From NCBI GenBank assembly GCA_964569795.1, contig CAZMVB010000037.1, positions 1-38,212 on the forward strand: a DNA stretch of 38,212 nucleotides, in the 5' to 3' direction. A program made the translations under genes and the position numbers. This document shows, piece after piece, positions 17,018 through 25,418 of this stretch (positions are counted from its first letter, which is position 1; each line of letters starts with the position of its first letter). The DNA comes from JAHJDS01 sp964569795. Its GTDB lineage: Bacteria > Desulfobacterota > Desulfarculia > Desulfarculales > JAHJDS01. The notes beneath the pieces are model-generated. The model did no database searches, was not told the origin of the DNA, and saw nothing but the letters and a program-made list of their open reading frames with translations.

Positions 17018-19981
17018 ATGTCCTGCCGAATGGGACTGATGGTCTTGAGCGTCGTCCTGGCCGGGGGCCTGGTGGCCGGCCCGGCCCGGGGGTCGCTCGT
17101 CAACAGCATCCGGGCCGGGACCCATGCCAACTACAGCCGGGTGGTCTTCGTGTTCACCGGTCCCTTCCGGTTCGCCTTTCACCAGATTTCCAGACGCAAG
17201 GTCCGGATCGTTTTTCCCGGCTCCCGCCTGGGCCGCCGGATCCCGAGCGGCCGCTGGTCCGACAAACGCATCCGGGGTCTCGTCCGGGCGAGCGACTCCA
17301 CGGTGGTGATGAACCTGGGCCGGGGAAGATACCGGCTCCGCCGGTTCACCATGTCCCGGCCCCACCGCCTGGTGGTGGACGTGATCGAGGGCCAACCAAA
17401 GCCGGCCGCGCCCCGCGCCCGGCCCAGGCCCAAGCCCGGGCCCAAACCGTCCCCCACCCGGGCCAAGCCCCCGGCGCCCAAAAAGACCCCGGACTGGATC
17501 GTCCTCCGGTCGATCAACCTGGTCAGCCGCCACGGCCTGTCCCGCTTGATCCTGGGACTGTCGGCCAAGCCGGTGAGCCGGATCACGCGGCAGGGCGACC
17601 GGGTGATCCTGACCCTGCGGGGGGTCAAGCTGTTACAGACGGTGGACGCCTCGGGCCTGGGCGACGTCCAGATCCTGGGGGTGTCCACCGAGGACAATCA
17701 CCGGGGCACGGTCCAGGTCAGGCTGACCCTGAAGCAAAAGGGGCTCGGCCTGGATCACTCCTATGTCGCCTCGGAGAACAAACTGATCCTGGACGTCATG
17801 CGGGCCGGGGTGGCGGCGGCCCGGCCCCGACTCAGGGCCGCGGCCAAGCTGGCCCCCTGGCCCAGGCCCGAGCTGGGTCAGGAGCCCCGGCCGGGTCTGT
17901 GGCCCACCTTTCCTCGGGTCACGGCCGTGGCCGCCATCCGGTCCCTGGCCCTGGGGGCCGGCCCCGCGGTCCGGGCCTCGAGGGCCGCGCACCCCCCGGC
18001 GGCCGCGACCACCGCACCGGCCCCGGCGCCGACCCCGGCCAAGCTGCCCCCGGGACCGGCCACCGACCTGATCCTCAAGGCCAGGGACGCCGTCCAGGTG
18101 GGACTGCCCCGGCGGGCCTACCTCCTCTATGTGCGGGCCCGGAACCTGATCAAGAAGAACCAACCCCAGAAGTTTTCGCGCAGTCCCGTTTTCAGGGAGG
18201 CCACCTTCGGCCGGGCCAATGCCTTCTGGTTGATGCACCGAAAAGACCGCAACCTGCCCCTGATCGCCCCCCAGGTGGCCGAAAAGTTCCAGGAGGCCAT
18301 GAACTATTACCCCAAATCGCCCCGCTACGCCTGGGCCCTGATCATGCTCGGCCGGCTGTATCAGGCCACCGGCGACGTGCACGAGGCCCTGGGGTACTTC
18401 GAACTGGTCATCCGCGAGCATACCCGCAGCCGGTACGCCCCCCTGGCCTACCTGGGCCGGGCCCGGATCCTGATCACCCAGCAGCACCTGGACGGGGCGA
18501 CCCGGGTCTATCAGAAGGCCATCAGCCTGTATCCCAAGTCCAAGTACCTGAAGCGGGCCTACTGGGGCCTGGGCAAGACCATGCTCCGCCTGGGCCGCTA
18601 CGATTACGCCCGTTCGGTCTTCCTGACCATGCTCAAGAAGTGGCCGGGCATCTACCTCAAGCAGCCGGCCATCCTGTACTACCTGGGGGAGAGCTACTTC
18701 CTGCTGCGCCAGTACGCCCAGGCCCGCCACTACCTGTACTGGGTCCTCAACATCAACCCCCATCTGCCCTACAATCACCTCGCCCTGGCCCGGATCGGCG
18801 ACACCTACAAGTTCGAGAAGCAACCCAAGGCGGCCCAGCAGATCTACCAGCGGGTGATCGACCTCTACCCGGACAGCGACGGCGCGATCATCTCCCGGAT
18901 CAGGCTGGTCGAGATGGGCGTCGGCGGCGACCCGGTCCGGGTGTACAGCCGCCTGATGCAACGCTACCGCCGGCGGGAGGTGGCCCAGCTGGCCCAGCTC
19001 AAGCTGGGCGGATACTATTTCGAGCGCAAGAAGTATCACCTGGCCGCGGATACCCTCAAAAATCTGCTGGAGAACCATCCCAGGAGCCGTTTCCGGGAGC
19101 CGACCCTGTACATGCTCCACAGGGTCCTGCACCAGCGGGTGCTCGCCCTGTCCCAGGAGAAAAAGTACCGGGACCTGATCGACTTCATCCAGGACAACCG
19201 GTCCCGCCTCTCGCCGCAGCACCGCCGGACCTACATGTTCCTGGAGGCCCAGGCCTATCTGGCCCTGAACCGGTTTGATCAGGCCTTTGATCTGTTCAAC
19301 CGGCTCAATCTGTACGGGGACGTGTCCCGGGGCGTGATCCTGGGCCTGGTCCGATCGAGTCTGGGCCGGGCGGACTACGCCCGGGCCCTGGAGGCGATCG
19401 ACGAATACCTGCGTCGCTTCGGCACCCAGCCCCCGGCCGAGGAACTGGCTTTTAAGAGGGGCTTCATCTTGAAGGACATGGGCCGCCGGGACAAGGCCTT
19501 TCAGGCCCTGGCCCAGGCCGTGGCCCGGTATCCCCTCAGCCGGTGGCGGGGACGGGCCCTGGCCGAGCAGGGCCTGATCCTGGTCGGCCAGAACCACTGC
19601 CACCGGGCGGTGGACTACCTGGCCCGGGCGGCCCGGACCCTGTCCGCCGGGGGCACGCCGCCCCCCGGCCCGCGGCGGGACCTGTTGTTCCTGGTCCAGT
19701 CCGATCTGGGCTCGTGCCATCTCCAGACCGGGCAGTACTCGGCGGCGGTCAAGGCCACCCGGGCCGCGGTCGAACTCAGCCCGGACAAGGCCGCCAAATG
19801 GCGCCTGACCTACCGGCTGGTCCAGTGCTACCTCAAGCTGAACCTGCCCGAGACGGCCGAGGCCATGCTCAAAATGATGGTCAAGGGCGGCGACCCGTTC
19901 TGGGCCAAGATGGCCCGGGAGCGGTTGACCGAACGGGGTCTGTGGCGCCGGGCCGGACAACTGGGGATCGGCGTCCGCTGA
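17018..19981 (+). CDS. Secreted AMIN-domain and TPR protein, candidate flagellar component (PflA-like layout)
   Basis: 987 residues from ATG 17018; ATG 16991 in the same frame would give 996. I chose 17018 because the sigma-54 promoter predicts a transcript start only 4 bases before 16991. A Sec signal (MSCRMGLMVLSVVLAGG, then AGPARGS) leads into a beta-rich AMIN-like domain (about 27-130). A Pro/Lys/Arg linker and a second AMIN-like domain (about 158-263, NLVSRHGLSRLILGLSAKP onward) follow. Then come a Pro/Ala-rich linker and a long TPR array (about 346-975), including YAWALIMLGRLYQATGDVHEAL and AYWGLGKTMLRLGRYDYARSVF. AMIN domains occur in envelope proteins such as AmiC and PilQ and bind peptidoglycan or septal sites. 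The gene sits between two flagellar activators and has its own sigma-54 promoter, so a role in the flagellar motor or its insertion through the wall is likely but unproven. Confidence 0.82.
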   Translation: MSCRMGLMVLSVVLAGGLVAGPARGSLVNSIRAGTHANYSRVVFVFTGPFRFAFHQISRRKVRIVFPGSRLGRRIPSGRWSDKRIRGLVRASDSTVVMNLGRGRYRLRRFTMSRPHRLVVDVIEGQPKPAAPRARPRPKPGPKPSPTRAKPPAPKKTPDWIVLRSINLVSRHGLSRLILGLSAKPVSRITRQGDRVILTLRGVKLLQTVDASGLGDVQILGVSTEDNHRGTVQVRLTLKQKGLGLDHSYVASENKLILDVMRAGVAAARPRLRAAAKLAPWPRPELGQEPRPGLWPTFPRVTAVAAIRSLALGAGPAVRASRAAHPPAAATTAPAPAPTPAKLPPGPATDLILKARDAVQVGLPRRAYLLYVRARNLIKKNQPQKFSRSPVFREATFGRANAFWLMHRKDRNLPLIAPQVAEKFQEAMNYYPKSPRYAWALIMLGRLYQATGDVHEALGYFELVIREHTRSRYAPLAYLGRARILITQQHLDGATRVYQKAISLYPKSKYLKRAYWGLGKTMLRLGRYDYARSVFLTMLKKWPGIYLKQPAILYYLGESYFLLRQYAQARHYLYWVLNINPHLPYNHLALARIGDTYKFEKQPKAAQQIYQRVIDLYPDSDGAIISRIRLVEMGVGGDPVRVYSRLMQRYRRREVAQLAQLKLGGYYFERKKYHLAADTLKNLLENHPRSRFREPTLYMLHRVLHQRVLALSQEKKYRDLIDFIQDNRSRLSPQHRRTYMFLEAQAYLALNRFDQAFDLFNRLNLYGDVSRGVILGLVRSSLGRADYARALEAIDEYLRRFGTQPPAEELAFKRGFILKDMGRRDKAFQALAQAVARYPLSRWRGRALAEQGLILVGQNHCHRAVDYLARAARTLSAGGTPPPGPRRDLLFLVQSDLGSCHLQTGQYSAAVKATRAAVELSPDKAAKWRLTYRLVQCYLKLNLPETAEAMLKMMVKGGDPFWAKMARERLTERGLWRRAGQLGIGVR

Positions 19982-20006
19982 GGGGCGGCGCCTGGCCGGA
20001 GGAGAC

Positions 20007-21368
20007 TTGAGCTCGCGGGGCGAGGAAAAAACGGTCCTGGTGGTTGACGGCGACGAGTCGCTGCGCCGCAAGCTGTCCACCGCCCTGGCCCGCGAGGGTT
20101 ACCGGGTGACCGAGGCCGTGGACGGCACCCAGGCCCTGGCCGAGCTGTCCCGGCGGCAGTTCGACCTGGTGTTCTGCGACCTGAACATGGCCCCCCAGTC
20201 GGGCCTCCAGATCCTGCGGCACACCCGGCAGCAATGGCCGGACACCCCGGTGGTCCTGGTCTCGGCCGAGGCCGCCGTCGAGGAGGCGGTCGAGGCCATG
20301 CGCGAGGGGGCCTTCGACTTCGTGGTCAAGCCCTACGATCTGGAGACCATGGAGCAACTGGCCTTCCGGGCCCTTAAGGCCCAGCGGGCGGGCGGCCCCC
20401 TGTCCGCGGGGCGCCAGCTCGAACGGCCGATCATCACCGGTGACGCCGGCATGAGGCGCCTGCTGGACATGGCCGAAAAGGTGGCCCCGTCCCGGGCCAC
20501 GGTCCTGATCACCGGCGAGTCCGGGACGGGCAAGGAACTGCTGGCCCGGTTCATTCACGCCCAGTCGGACCGGGGCGCCGGGCCCTTCGTGGCGGTCAAC
20601 TGCGCCGCCCTGCCCGAGAACCTGCTCGAATCCGAGATGTTCGGCCACGAGAAGGGGTCCTTTACCGGGGCCGTGGCCCGCAAGGAGGGCCGCTTCGAAC
20701 TGGCCAACAACGGCACGGTCCTGCTGGACGAGATCTCGGAAATGGACCTGGCCCTCCAGGCCAAGCTGCTGCGGGTCCTTCAGGAGGGCGAGATCGACCG
20801 GGTCGGCGGACGCCGGCCGGTGCCGGTGGACGTCCGGGTGGTGGCCACCTCCAACCGCAACCTCAAGGAGTGCGTCGCCCAGGGGCGCTTCCGCCAGGAC
20901 CTCTATTACCGCCTCAACGTCATTCCCCTGGTCATTCCCCCCTTACGGGACCGCCGGGGGGACATCAAGCTCTTGACACAGCATTTTTTGGAAAAATTTT
21001 CCCGCATGGGCGGCTCGCCCACCCCCAGGCTCACCCCCGAGGCCGAGACCCGGCTCGGTCAGGGCCTTTGGCCGGGCAACGTCCGCGAGCTGGAAAACGT
21101 CATCGAGCGGGCCTGTTTGCTTTGTAATAACGGGGTGATAGACACCGACGCCCTCCTGTTCGACGAGGAGGCCGACAGTCAAAAAACCGTCGCCGCCGAC
21201 ACCCCCGTGTCAGAGTTCACCACACTCAAGGACATGGAGCGGGCGATGATCTTCAAGACCCTGAGCGACACCTCGGGGAACCGGACCCAGGCGGCAAAAA
21301 TCCTTGGCATTTCGGTCAGAACGCTGCGCAACAAGCTGAGTGAATACCGCTCCCAGGAAGGTTCCTGA
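20007..21368 (+). CDS. flrC: Sigma-54 response regulator, FlrC/FleR-like
   Basis: 453 residues from TTG 20007, with GGAGGAG 3 bases upstream. The receiver (about 8-125) looks phosphorylatable: acidic pocket near Asp14/Asp16, phospho-acceptor Asp58 in FCDLNM, Ser86 and Lys108 in VVKPY. The AAA+ domain has Walker A GESGTGKE (170-177), a GSFTGA loop (217-222; Ser replaces Ala, as in several FlrC/FlgR proteins) and Walker B NGTVLLDE (235-242). The C-terminal Fis-type HTH reads NRTQAAKILGISVRTLRNKL. The strand EIDRVGGRRPVPVDVRVVAT is typical of the FlrC/FleR group, which switches on hook-basal-body genes. Its partner kinase (FlrB/FleS) is not adjacent and must be elsewhere. It lies 25 bp after the AMIN-TPR gene, so the same sigma-54 promoter may drive both. 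Confidence 0.88.
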   Translation: MSSRGEEKTVLVVDGDESLRRKLSTALAREGYRVTEAVDGTQALAELSRRQFDLVFCDLNMAPQSGLQILRHTRQQWPDTPVVLVSAEAAVEEAVEAMREGAFDFVVKPYDLETMEQLAFRALKAQRAGGPLSAGRQLERPIITGDAGMRRLLDMAEKVAPSRATVLITGESGTGKELLARFIHAQSDRGAGPFVAVNCAALPENLLESEMFGHEKGSFTGAVARKEGRFELANNGTVLLDEISEMDLALQAKLLRVLQEGEIDRVGGRRPVPVDVRVVATSNRNLKECVAQGRFRQDLYYRLNVIPLVIPPLRDRRGDIKLLTQHFLEKFSRMGGSPTPRLTPEAETRLGQGLWPGNVRELENVIERACLLCNNGVIDTDALLFDEEADSQKTVAADTPVSEFTTLKDMERAMIFKTLSDTSGNRTQAAKILGISVRTLRNKLSEYRSQEGS

Positions 21369-21409
21369 CTCCCCCCGCGACCCCGTTCCCGGACCCCCAT
21401 TTTGGTTGT

Positions 21410-21425
21410 TGGTGTAAAAATTGCA
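21410..21425 (+). promoter_or_regulatory. Sigma-54 promoter upstream of flgB
   Basis: TGGTGTAAAAATTGCA has the invariant GG and GC at the right spacing, with a full TTGCA -12 element and TGG at -24. The middle of the -24 box departs from consensus at three positions. Transcription should begin near 21436, leaving about 28 bases before ATG 21465 that include AGGAGA. The promoter overlaps a perfect inverted repeat, annotated separately. Confidence 0.7.
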
Positions 21426-21432
21426 TTTACAC
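21412..21432. promoter_or_regulatory. Inverted repeat over the flgB -12 element
   Basis: GTGTAAA (21412-21418) and TTTACAC (21426-21432) are perfect reverse complements around AATTGCA, which carries the -12 box. Such symmetry could be an operator for a repressor, or chance in an A/T-rich promoter. Confidence 0.4.
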
Positions 21433-21464
21433 AAACCACCAGATAATGTGCAGGAGACAGGTCC

Positions 21465-21875
21465 ATGCCACCATCCAGCATTGGCAACCAGGGACAACTC
21501 TTTGGCCGGACTTTTAACGTCCTGGAGACTGTCCTCGACCGCCGGGCCCGCCGCCACAGCCTGATCGCGGCCAACGTGGCCAACCTGGAGACCCCCAACT
21601 ACCGGGGGACCGACCTGGCCTTCGAGTCCCGCCTGCGCAACTACCTGGCCTCGGGCATGGAACCGGTGACCCTCGCCCGGACCAATCCCCGGCACCTGCC
21701 CGTCGGCCGGGCCACCTTTGGCCCGCCCAGCCAGACCCTGGACACGGGGCCGGTCCGTCTGGACATCGAAATGGCCAAGCTGGCCGAGAACAACCTGATG
21801 TATAACGCCCTGATCCAGGTCATGGCCAAGAAATTCAGCACCCTGAAAATGGCCATCACCGAGGGAGGTAGGTAG
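21465..21875 (+). CDS. flgB: Flagellar basal-body rod protein FlgB
   Basis: 136 residues, the usual length. FlgB forms part of the proximal rod in the periplasm. The family motif RRHSLIAANVANLETPNYRG (about 26-45) and the C-terminal MAKLAENNLMYNALIQVMAKKFSTLKMAI helix are present. AGGAGA lies 8 bases before ATG 21465. It is the first gene of the structural operon behind a sigma-54 promoter and is followed 4 bp later by flgC. There is no signal peptide, as expected for a substrate of the flagellar export apparatus. Confidence 0.96.
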   Translation: MPPSSIGNQGQLFGRTFNVLETVLDRRARRHSLIAANVANLETPNYRGTDLAFESRLRNYLASGMEPVTLARTNPRHLPVGRATFGPPSQTLDTGPVRLDIEMAKLAENNLMYNALIQVMAKKFSTLKMAITEGGR

Positions 21876-21879
21876 CGTC

Positions 21880-22317
21880 ATGGACCTGATCAGTTCCATG
21901 GAAATCAGCGCCTCGGGCCTGGGCGCCCAGCGCACCCGGTTGAACGTCATCGCCATGAACCTGGCCAACGCCTACACCACCCGGACCAGCGAGGGCGGCC
22001 CCTACCAGCGCCGGGTGACCGTGTTCGAGGCCGTGCCCCTTCAGACGGCCTTTGCCAAGCGGCTGTCCGACGCCATCGGGCGGCCGGTGCGGGGGGTCGA
22101 GGTGGCCGGCGTGGCCCGGGTGCCCCGCTTCAAGCGGGTTTACGACCCCAACCACCCCGACGCCGACAAGCAGGGCTACGTCATGTTGCCCGACATCAAC
22201 ATCGTCGAGGAAATGACCAACCTGGTCACCGCCAACCGGACCTACGAGGCCAATGTCACCGCCTTCAACGCCGCCAAATCCATGGCCATGAAGGCCCTCG
22301 AACTGGGTAAAGCCTAA
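21880..22317 (+). CDS. flgC: Flagellar basal-body rod protein FlgC
   Basis: 145 residues forming another proximal-rod subunit. It shows the N-terminal MEISASGLGAQRTRLNVIAMNLANAYT segment shared by rod and hook proteins. The C-terminal LPDINIVEEMTNLVTANRTYEANVTAFNAAKSMAMKALEL completes the paired helices that pack in the rod. ATG 21880 follows GGGAGG, which lies within the end of flgB. The gene order flgB-flgC-fliE is conserved across bacteria. Confidence 0.96.
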   Translation: MDLISSMEISASGLGAQRTRLNVIAMNLANAYTTRTSEGGPYQRRVTVFEAVPLQTAFAKRLSDAIGRPVRGVEVAGVARVPRFKRVYDPNHPDADKQGYVMLPDINIVEEMTNLVTANRTYEANVTAFNAAKSMAMKALELGKA

Positions 22318-22330
22318 GGGGGGATAACCG

Positions 22331-22615
22331 GTGTCCATCTCGCGTATCACCGATCTGGGACCCAAAAACCTCGACTTCCAGCCGAGCCGGCCCCGCGGGG
22401 ATTTCGGCCTGAGGCTCCAGCGCTACCTGGAGCAGCTCAACGCCGGCCAGGTCCAGGCCGACCAGGCCGCCCGGAACCTGGCCGTCGGCCGGACCCCCTA
22501 TCTGCACGAGACCATGATCGCCCTGGAAAAGGCGGACATCCAGCTCCGGCTGGCCCTGGCCGTCCGCAACAAGGTCATCAGCGCCTACCAGGAGATCATG
22601 CGGATGCAATTCTAG
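22331..22615 (+). CDS. fliE: Flagellar hook-basal body protein FliE
   Basis: 94 residues. FliE joins the MS ring to the rod. The start is GTG 22331, with GGGG just upstream. The C-terminal region NLAVGRTPYLHETMIALEKADIQLRLALAVRNKVISAYQEIMRMQ is diagnostic for FliE. The 225 bp after it contain no gene, and only a weak hairpin (AAAAGTC 22704-22710 with GACTTTT 22716-22722), before fliF. Confidence 0.94.
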   Translation: MSISRITDLGPKNLDFQPSRPRGDFGLRLQRYLEQLNAGQVQADQAARNLAVGRTPYLHETMIALEKADIQLRLALAVRNKVISAYQEIMRMQF

Positions 22616-22840
22616 CCCGGTCCGCCGAGTCGGGCGGGCTTTGAAAAAGACAAGCGATTTGCTGCGGTTGCCAAGCCCACGCCCTTGGCGACCGTGAGTC
22701 GGAAAAAGTCAGGACGACTTTTACCGGCCGATACCGAGGGGGGGTCCCGGCAGAGCGTCGCCTTGGTCAATCCCGGGGCCAGTTCTTAAATCTTCCGAAG
22801 ACCGGGACCGCCCCGGGGGGTCCCCCGAGAGGGAAGGGCC

Positions 22841-24415
22841 GTGTTGAGGCGACTGAGGGATTACGGGGAACAATTCTGGCGCATCTTCAAAAGCCTGCCG
22901 CCCGGGCGGCGGGCCACGGTGGCCGGGACCCTGGCCCTGACCGTGATCGGGCTGGTGGTCCTTTTGGTCTGGGCCAACCAGGTCGATTACCAGATCCTCT
23001 ATTCGAACCTGTCCCCGGGTGACGCCTCGTCGGTGGTGGAAAAGCTCAAGAGCCAGCGGATTCCGTTCAGGCTGACCCACGACGAGCGGACCATCGAGGT
23101 GCCCGCGGACAAGGTTCACGAGGTCCGCCTGTCCCTGGCCGGGGCCGGGCTGCCCCGGGGCGGGGGCGTGGGCTTCGAGATCTTCAATGAGCCCAAGCTG
23201 GGCACCACCCAGTTCGTGCAGCGGATCAACTACCTCCGGGCCCTGCAGGGGGAGCTGGCCCGGACCATCAGCGCCTTCGACGCCGTGTCCGCGGCCCGGG
23301 TGCACATCGTCATGCCCCGGGAGTCGCTGTTCGTCGAGGAGGCCAAGAATCCCTCGGCCGCGGTCTTCCTGAAACTGAGATCCGGGCGCCGCCTGGCGCC
23401 GGAGAAGGTGGACGCCGTGGTCCATCTGGTGGCCATGGCCGTGCCCGGGTTGACCCCGGACCGGATCACCGTCGTGGACACCCGGGGCCGGCTGCTCTAC
23501 AAAAAGGGCGCGGACAACGAGCTGAGCCGCCTGACCCTGACCCAGGCCACCTACCAGCGGGGCTTCGAGACCCGTCTCCAAAACAAGATCCAGACGCTCA
23601 TGGACCGGATGTTCGGCCCCGGCCGGGCCGTGACCTCGGTCCGGGCCGACCTGGACTTCACCCGCCAGCAGGTGGTCCGGGACCAGTACGACCCCCGGAT
23701 AGTGCTCCGGTCCGAGCAGCGGACCACCGAGTCATCCCAGGGGATGCAGACCCGGGCCACCGGCAGTCCGGACACCCGGTTCCGGCTGGCCTCGCGCAAC
23801 CTGGGGCTCAAGTCCGGCGCGTCCGTGCCCATGAAACACACCCGGCAGAACGAGACCTCGAACTTCGAGGTCAGCCGGACCCGGACCCAGACCGTCAGCG
23901 CCATCGGCCGGGTCAAGCGCCTGAGCGTGGCCGTGGTCATCGACGGCCCCTACAAGCAGGTCCAGGGCCCGGGCGGCAAGCCGGTCAAGCAGTTCGTCGG
24001 CCTGTCCCAGGCCCGGCTGGGCCGGGTGCGCCAGCTGGTGGCCCGGGCCATGGGCTTCGACGCCAAGCGCGGCGACCAGCTCCAGGTGGACAACCTGCCG
24101 TTCGTCACCCCCGAGCCGGAAAAGGTGGCCGGGGGCCTGGACCTCGAGGGCATGATCCGCCGCTGGCTCAAGCCGGTGATCACCGTCCTGATCGTGGTCC
24201 TGTTCTTCCTGTTCGTGGTCCGTCCCCTGTTGAAGTGGACCGGCAAACCGGTTAAGATAGAGGCGCCGCCCCGGATCGAGACCGAGGCCGAGTTGCCCTC
24301 CCTGGAGGCCCCCCGCAAGGCCCTGACCGCCCGGGACAAGGCCCTCGAATTGGCCCGTCGCGATCCGGACAAGACAATGCAGATCCTCCGCAACTGGTTG
24401 AGACAGGGGACGTGA
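22841..24415 (+). CDS. fliF: Flagellar MS-ring protein FliF
   Basis: 524 residues. FliF forms the inner-membrane MS ring on which the motor and export gate assemble. The first TM helix is at about 27-47 (TVAGTLALTVIGLVVLLVWA). It is followed by the YSNLSPGDASSVVEKL domain, FVQRINYLRALQGELARTISAFDAVSAARVHIVMP and a periplasmic ring-building region. The second TM is at about 445-464 (VITVLIVVLFFLFVVRPLL). The cytoplasmic tail (DKALELARRDPDKTMQILRNWL) is the FliG-binding end. The start is GTG 22841, preceded by GAGAGGGAAGGG. The stop lies 1 bp before the fliG ATG, suggesting coupled translation. Confidence 0.96.
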   Translation: MLRRLRDYGEQFWRIFKSLPPGRRATVAGTLALTVIGLVVLLVWANQVDYQILYSNLSPGDASSVVEKLKSQRIPFRLTHDERTIEVPADKVHEVRLSLAGAGLPRGGGVGFEIFNEPKLGTTQFVQRINYLRALQGELARTISAFDAVSAARVHIVMPRESLFVEEAKNPSAAVFLKLRSGRRLAPEKVDAVVHLVAMAVPGLTPDRITVVDTRGRLLYKKGADNELSRLTLTQATYQRGFETRLQNKIQTLMDRMFGPGRAVTSVRADLDFTRQQVVRDQYDPRIVLRSEQRTTESSQGMQTRATGSPDTRFRLASRNLGLKSGASVPMKHTRQNETSNFEVSRTRTQTVSAIGRVKRLSVAVVIDGPYKQVQGPGGKPVKQFVGLSQARLGRVRQLVARAMGFDAKRGDQLQVDNLPFVTPEPEKVAGGLDLEGMIRRWLKPVITVLIVVLFFLFVVRPLLKWTGKPVKIEAPPRIETEAELPSLEAPRKALTARDKALELARRDPDKTMQILRNWLRQGT

Positions 24416-24416
24416 C

Positions 24417-25418
24417 ATGGCCACCGGCGACTGGTCCGGTTTAAACAAGGCCGCCCTGCTGGCCCTGGCCCTGGGCGAGGACTTCACGGCCGAACTATTC
24501 AAGAAACTGTCCGACGAAGAAATCACCCGGCTCAGCGGGGCCATGGCCCGCCTGGGAATCGTCTCCCCCGAGGACATCGACAAGGTCATCTCCGATTTTC
24601 TGTCCAACTTCGAGGGCAGCGGCGTGCCGCTGCTGGACGGCGAGCAACTGGCCCGCCTGGCCATCACCCGGACCCTGTCCGACACCGAGGCGGCCAAGAT
24701 GATCACGGCCATGGACCGGGCCAAACAGCCCGAGCCCTTCGAGCGGCTGCGCAACGTGGATCCCCGGACCCTGGCCAACTTCATCCGGGGTGAGCACCCC
24801 CAGACCATCGCCGTGATCCTGGCCCATCTGCCCAAGAACCAGGCGGCCGAGGTCGTCAGTGAGTTTCCCGAGGCCCTGCAGTACGACGTGGTGCTCCGGC
24901 TGGCCAAGCTGGACACGCTTCCGCCGGGGATCATCAACGAGATCGACGCCGCCCTGCAGGAAGAGGTGTTTTCCGTGGAGGCCGGCGAGACCCGGACCCT
25001 GGGCGGCGTGTCCACCGTGGCCGAGATCCTCAACCAGGTGGACAAGGCCACCGAGGACAGCATCTTCGGCCGCCTCGAGGACGAGCAGCCCGATCTGGCC
25101 GATCAGGTCAGACAGCTCATGTTCGTCTTCGACGACCTGCTGACCATCGACGACCGGGGCATCCGGGCCATCCTCAAGGAGGTCAAGAACGAGGACCTGA
25201 CCCTGGCCCTCAAGACCGCCTCGGCCGAACTGACCAACAAGATCCTGTCCAACGTCTCGGAACGGGCGGCGGCCATGATCCAGGAGGACCTCGAGGTCAT
25301 GGGTCCGGTCCGTCTGTCCGACGTCGAGGCCGCCCAGCAGAACGTGATCCAGGTCGCCCGCCGCCTGGAAAAAGAGGGCAAGATCGTGATCAAGGGCGGC
25401 GAGGACGTCTTTGTCTAG
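24417..25418 (+). CDS. fliG: Flagellar motor switch protein FliG
   Basis: 333 residues, the standard length. FliG is the rotor protein that contacts MotA and sets the rotation sense with FliM and FliN. Seen are NKAALLALALGEDFTAELFKKLSDEEI (FliF-binding N domain), the GEHPQTIAVILAHL motif of the middle domain (about 125-138), and the C-terminal torque helix FDDLLTIDDRGIRAILKEV with its conserved acidic and Arg residues. The C-terminus ends with LEKEGKIVIKGGEDVFV, as usual. It overlaps the fliH start by 8 bp. Confidence 0.97.
   Translation: MATGDWSGLNKAALLALALGEDFTAELFKKLSDEEITRLSGAMARLGIVSPEDIDKVISDFLSNFEGSGVPLLDGEQLARLAITRTLSDTEAAKMITAMDRAKQPEPFERLRNVDPRTLANFIRGEHPQTIAVILAHLPKNQAAEVVSEFPEALQYDVVLRLAKLDTLPPGIINEIDAALQEEVFSVEAGETRTLGGVSTVAEILNQVDKATEDSIFGRLEDEQPDLADQVRQLMFVFDDLLTIDDRGIRAILKEVKNEDLTLALKTASAELTNKILSNVSERAAAMIQEDLEVMGPVRLSDVEAAQQNVIQVARRLEKEGKIVIKGGEDVFV

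Noticed and set aside
17633..20080. Minus-strand open frame of 815 codons opposite the AMIN-TPR gene
   Set aside because: Antisense shadow in GC-rich DNA. It has no recognisable motif, while the plus strand has clear TPRs and a signal peptide.
22727..22734. GCCGATAC before fliF, resembling the sigma-28 -10 element
   Set aside because: No TAAA-type -35 element lies at the right distance, so it is probably chance.
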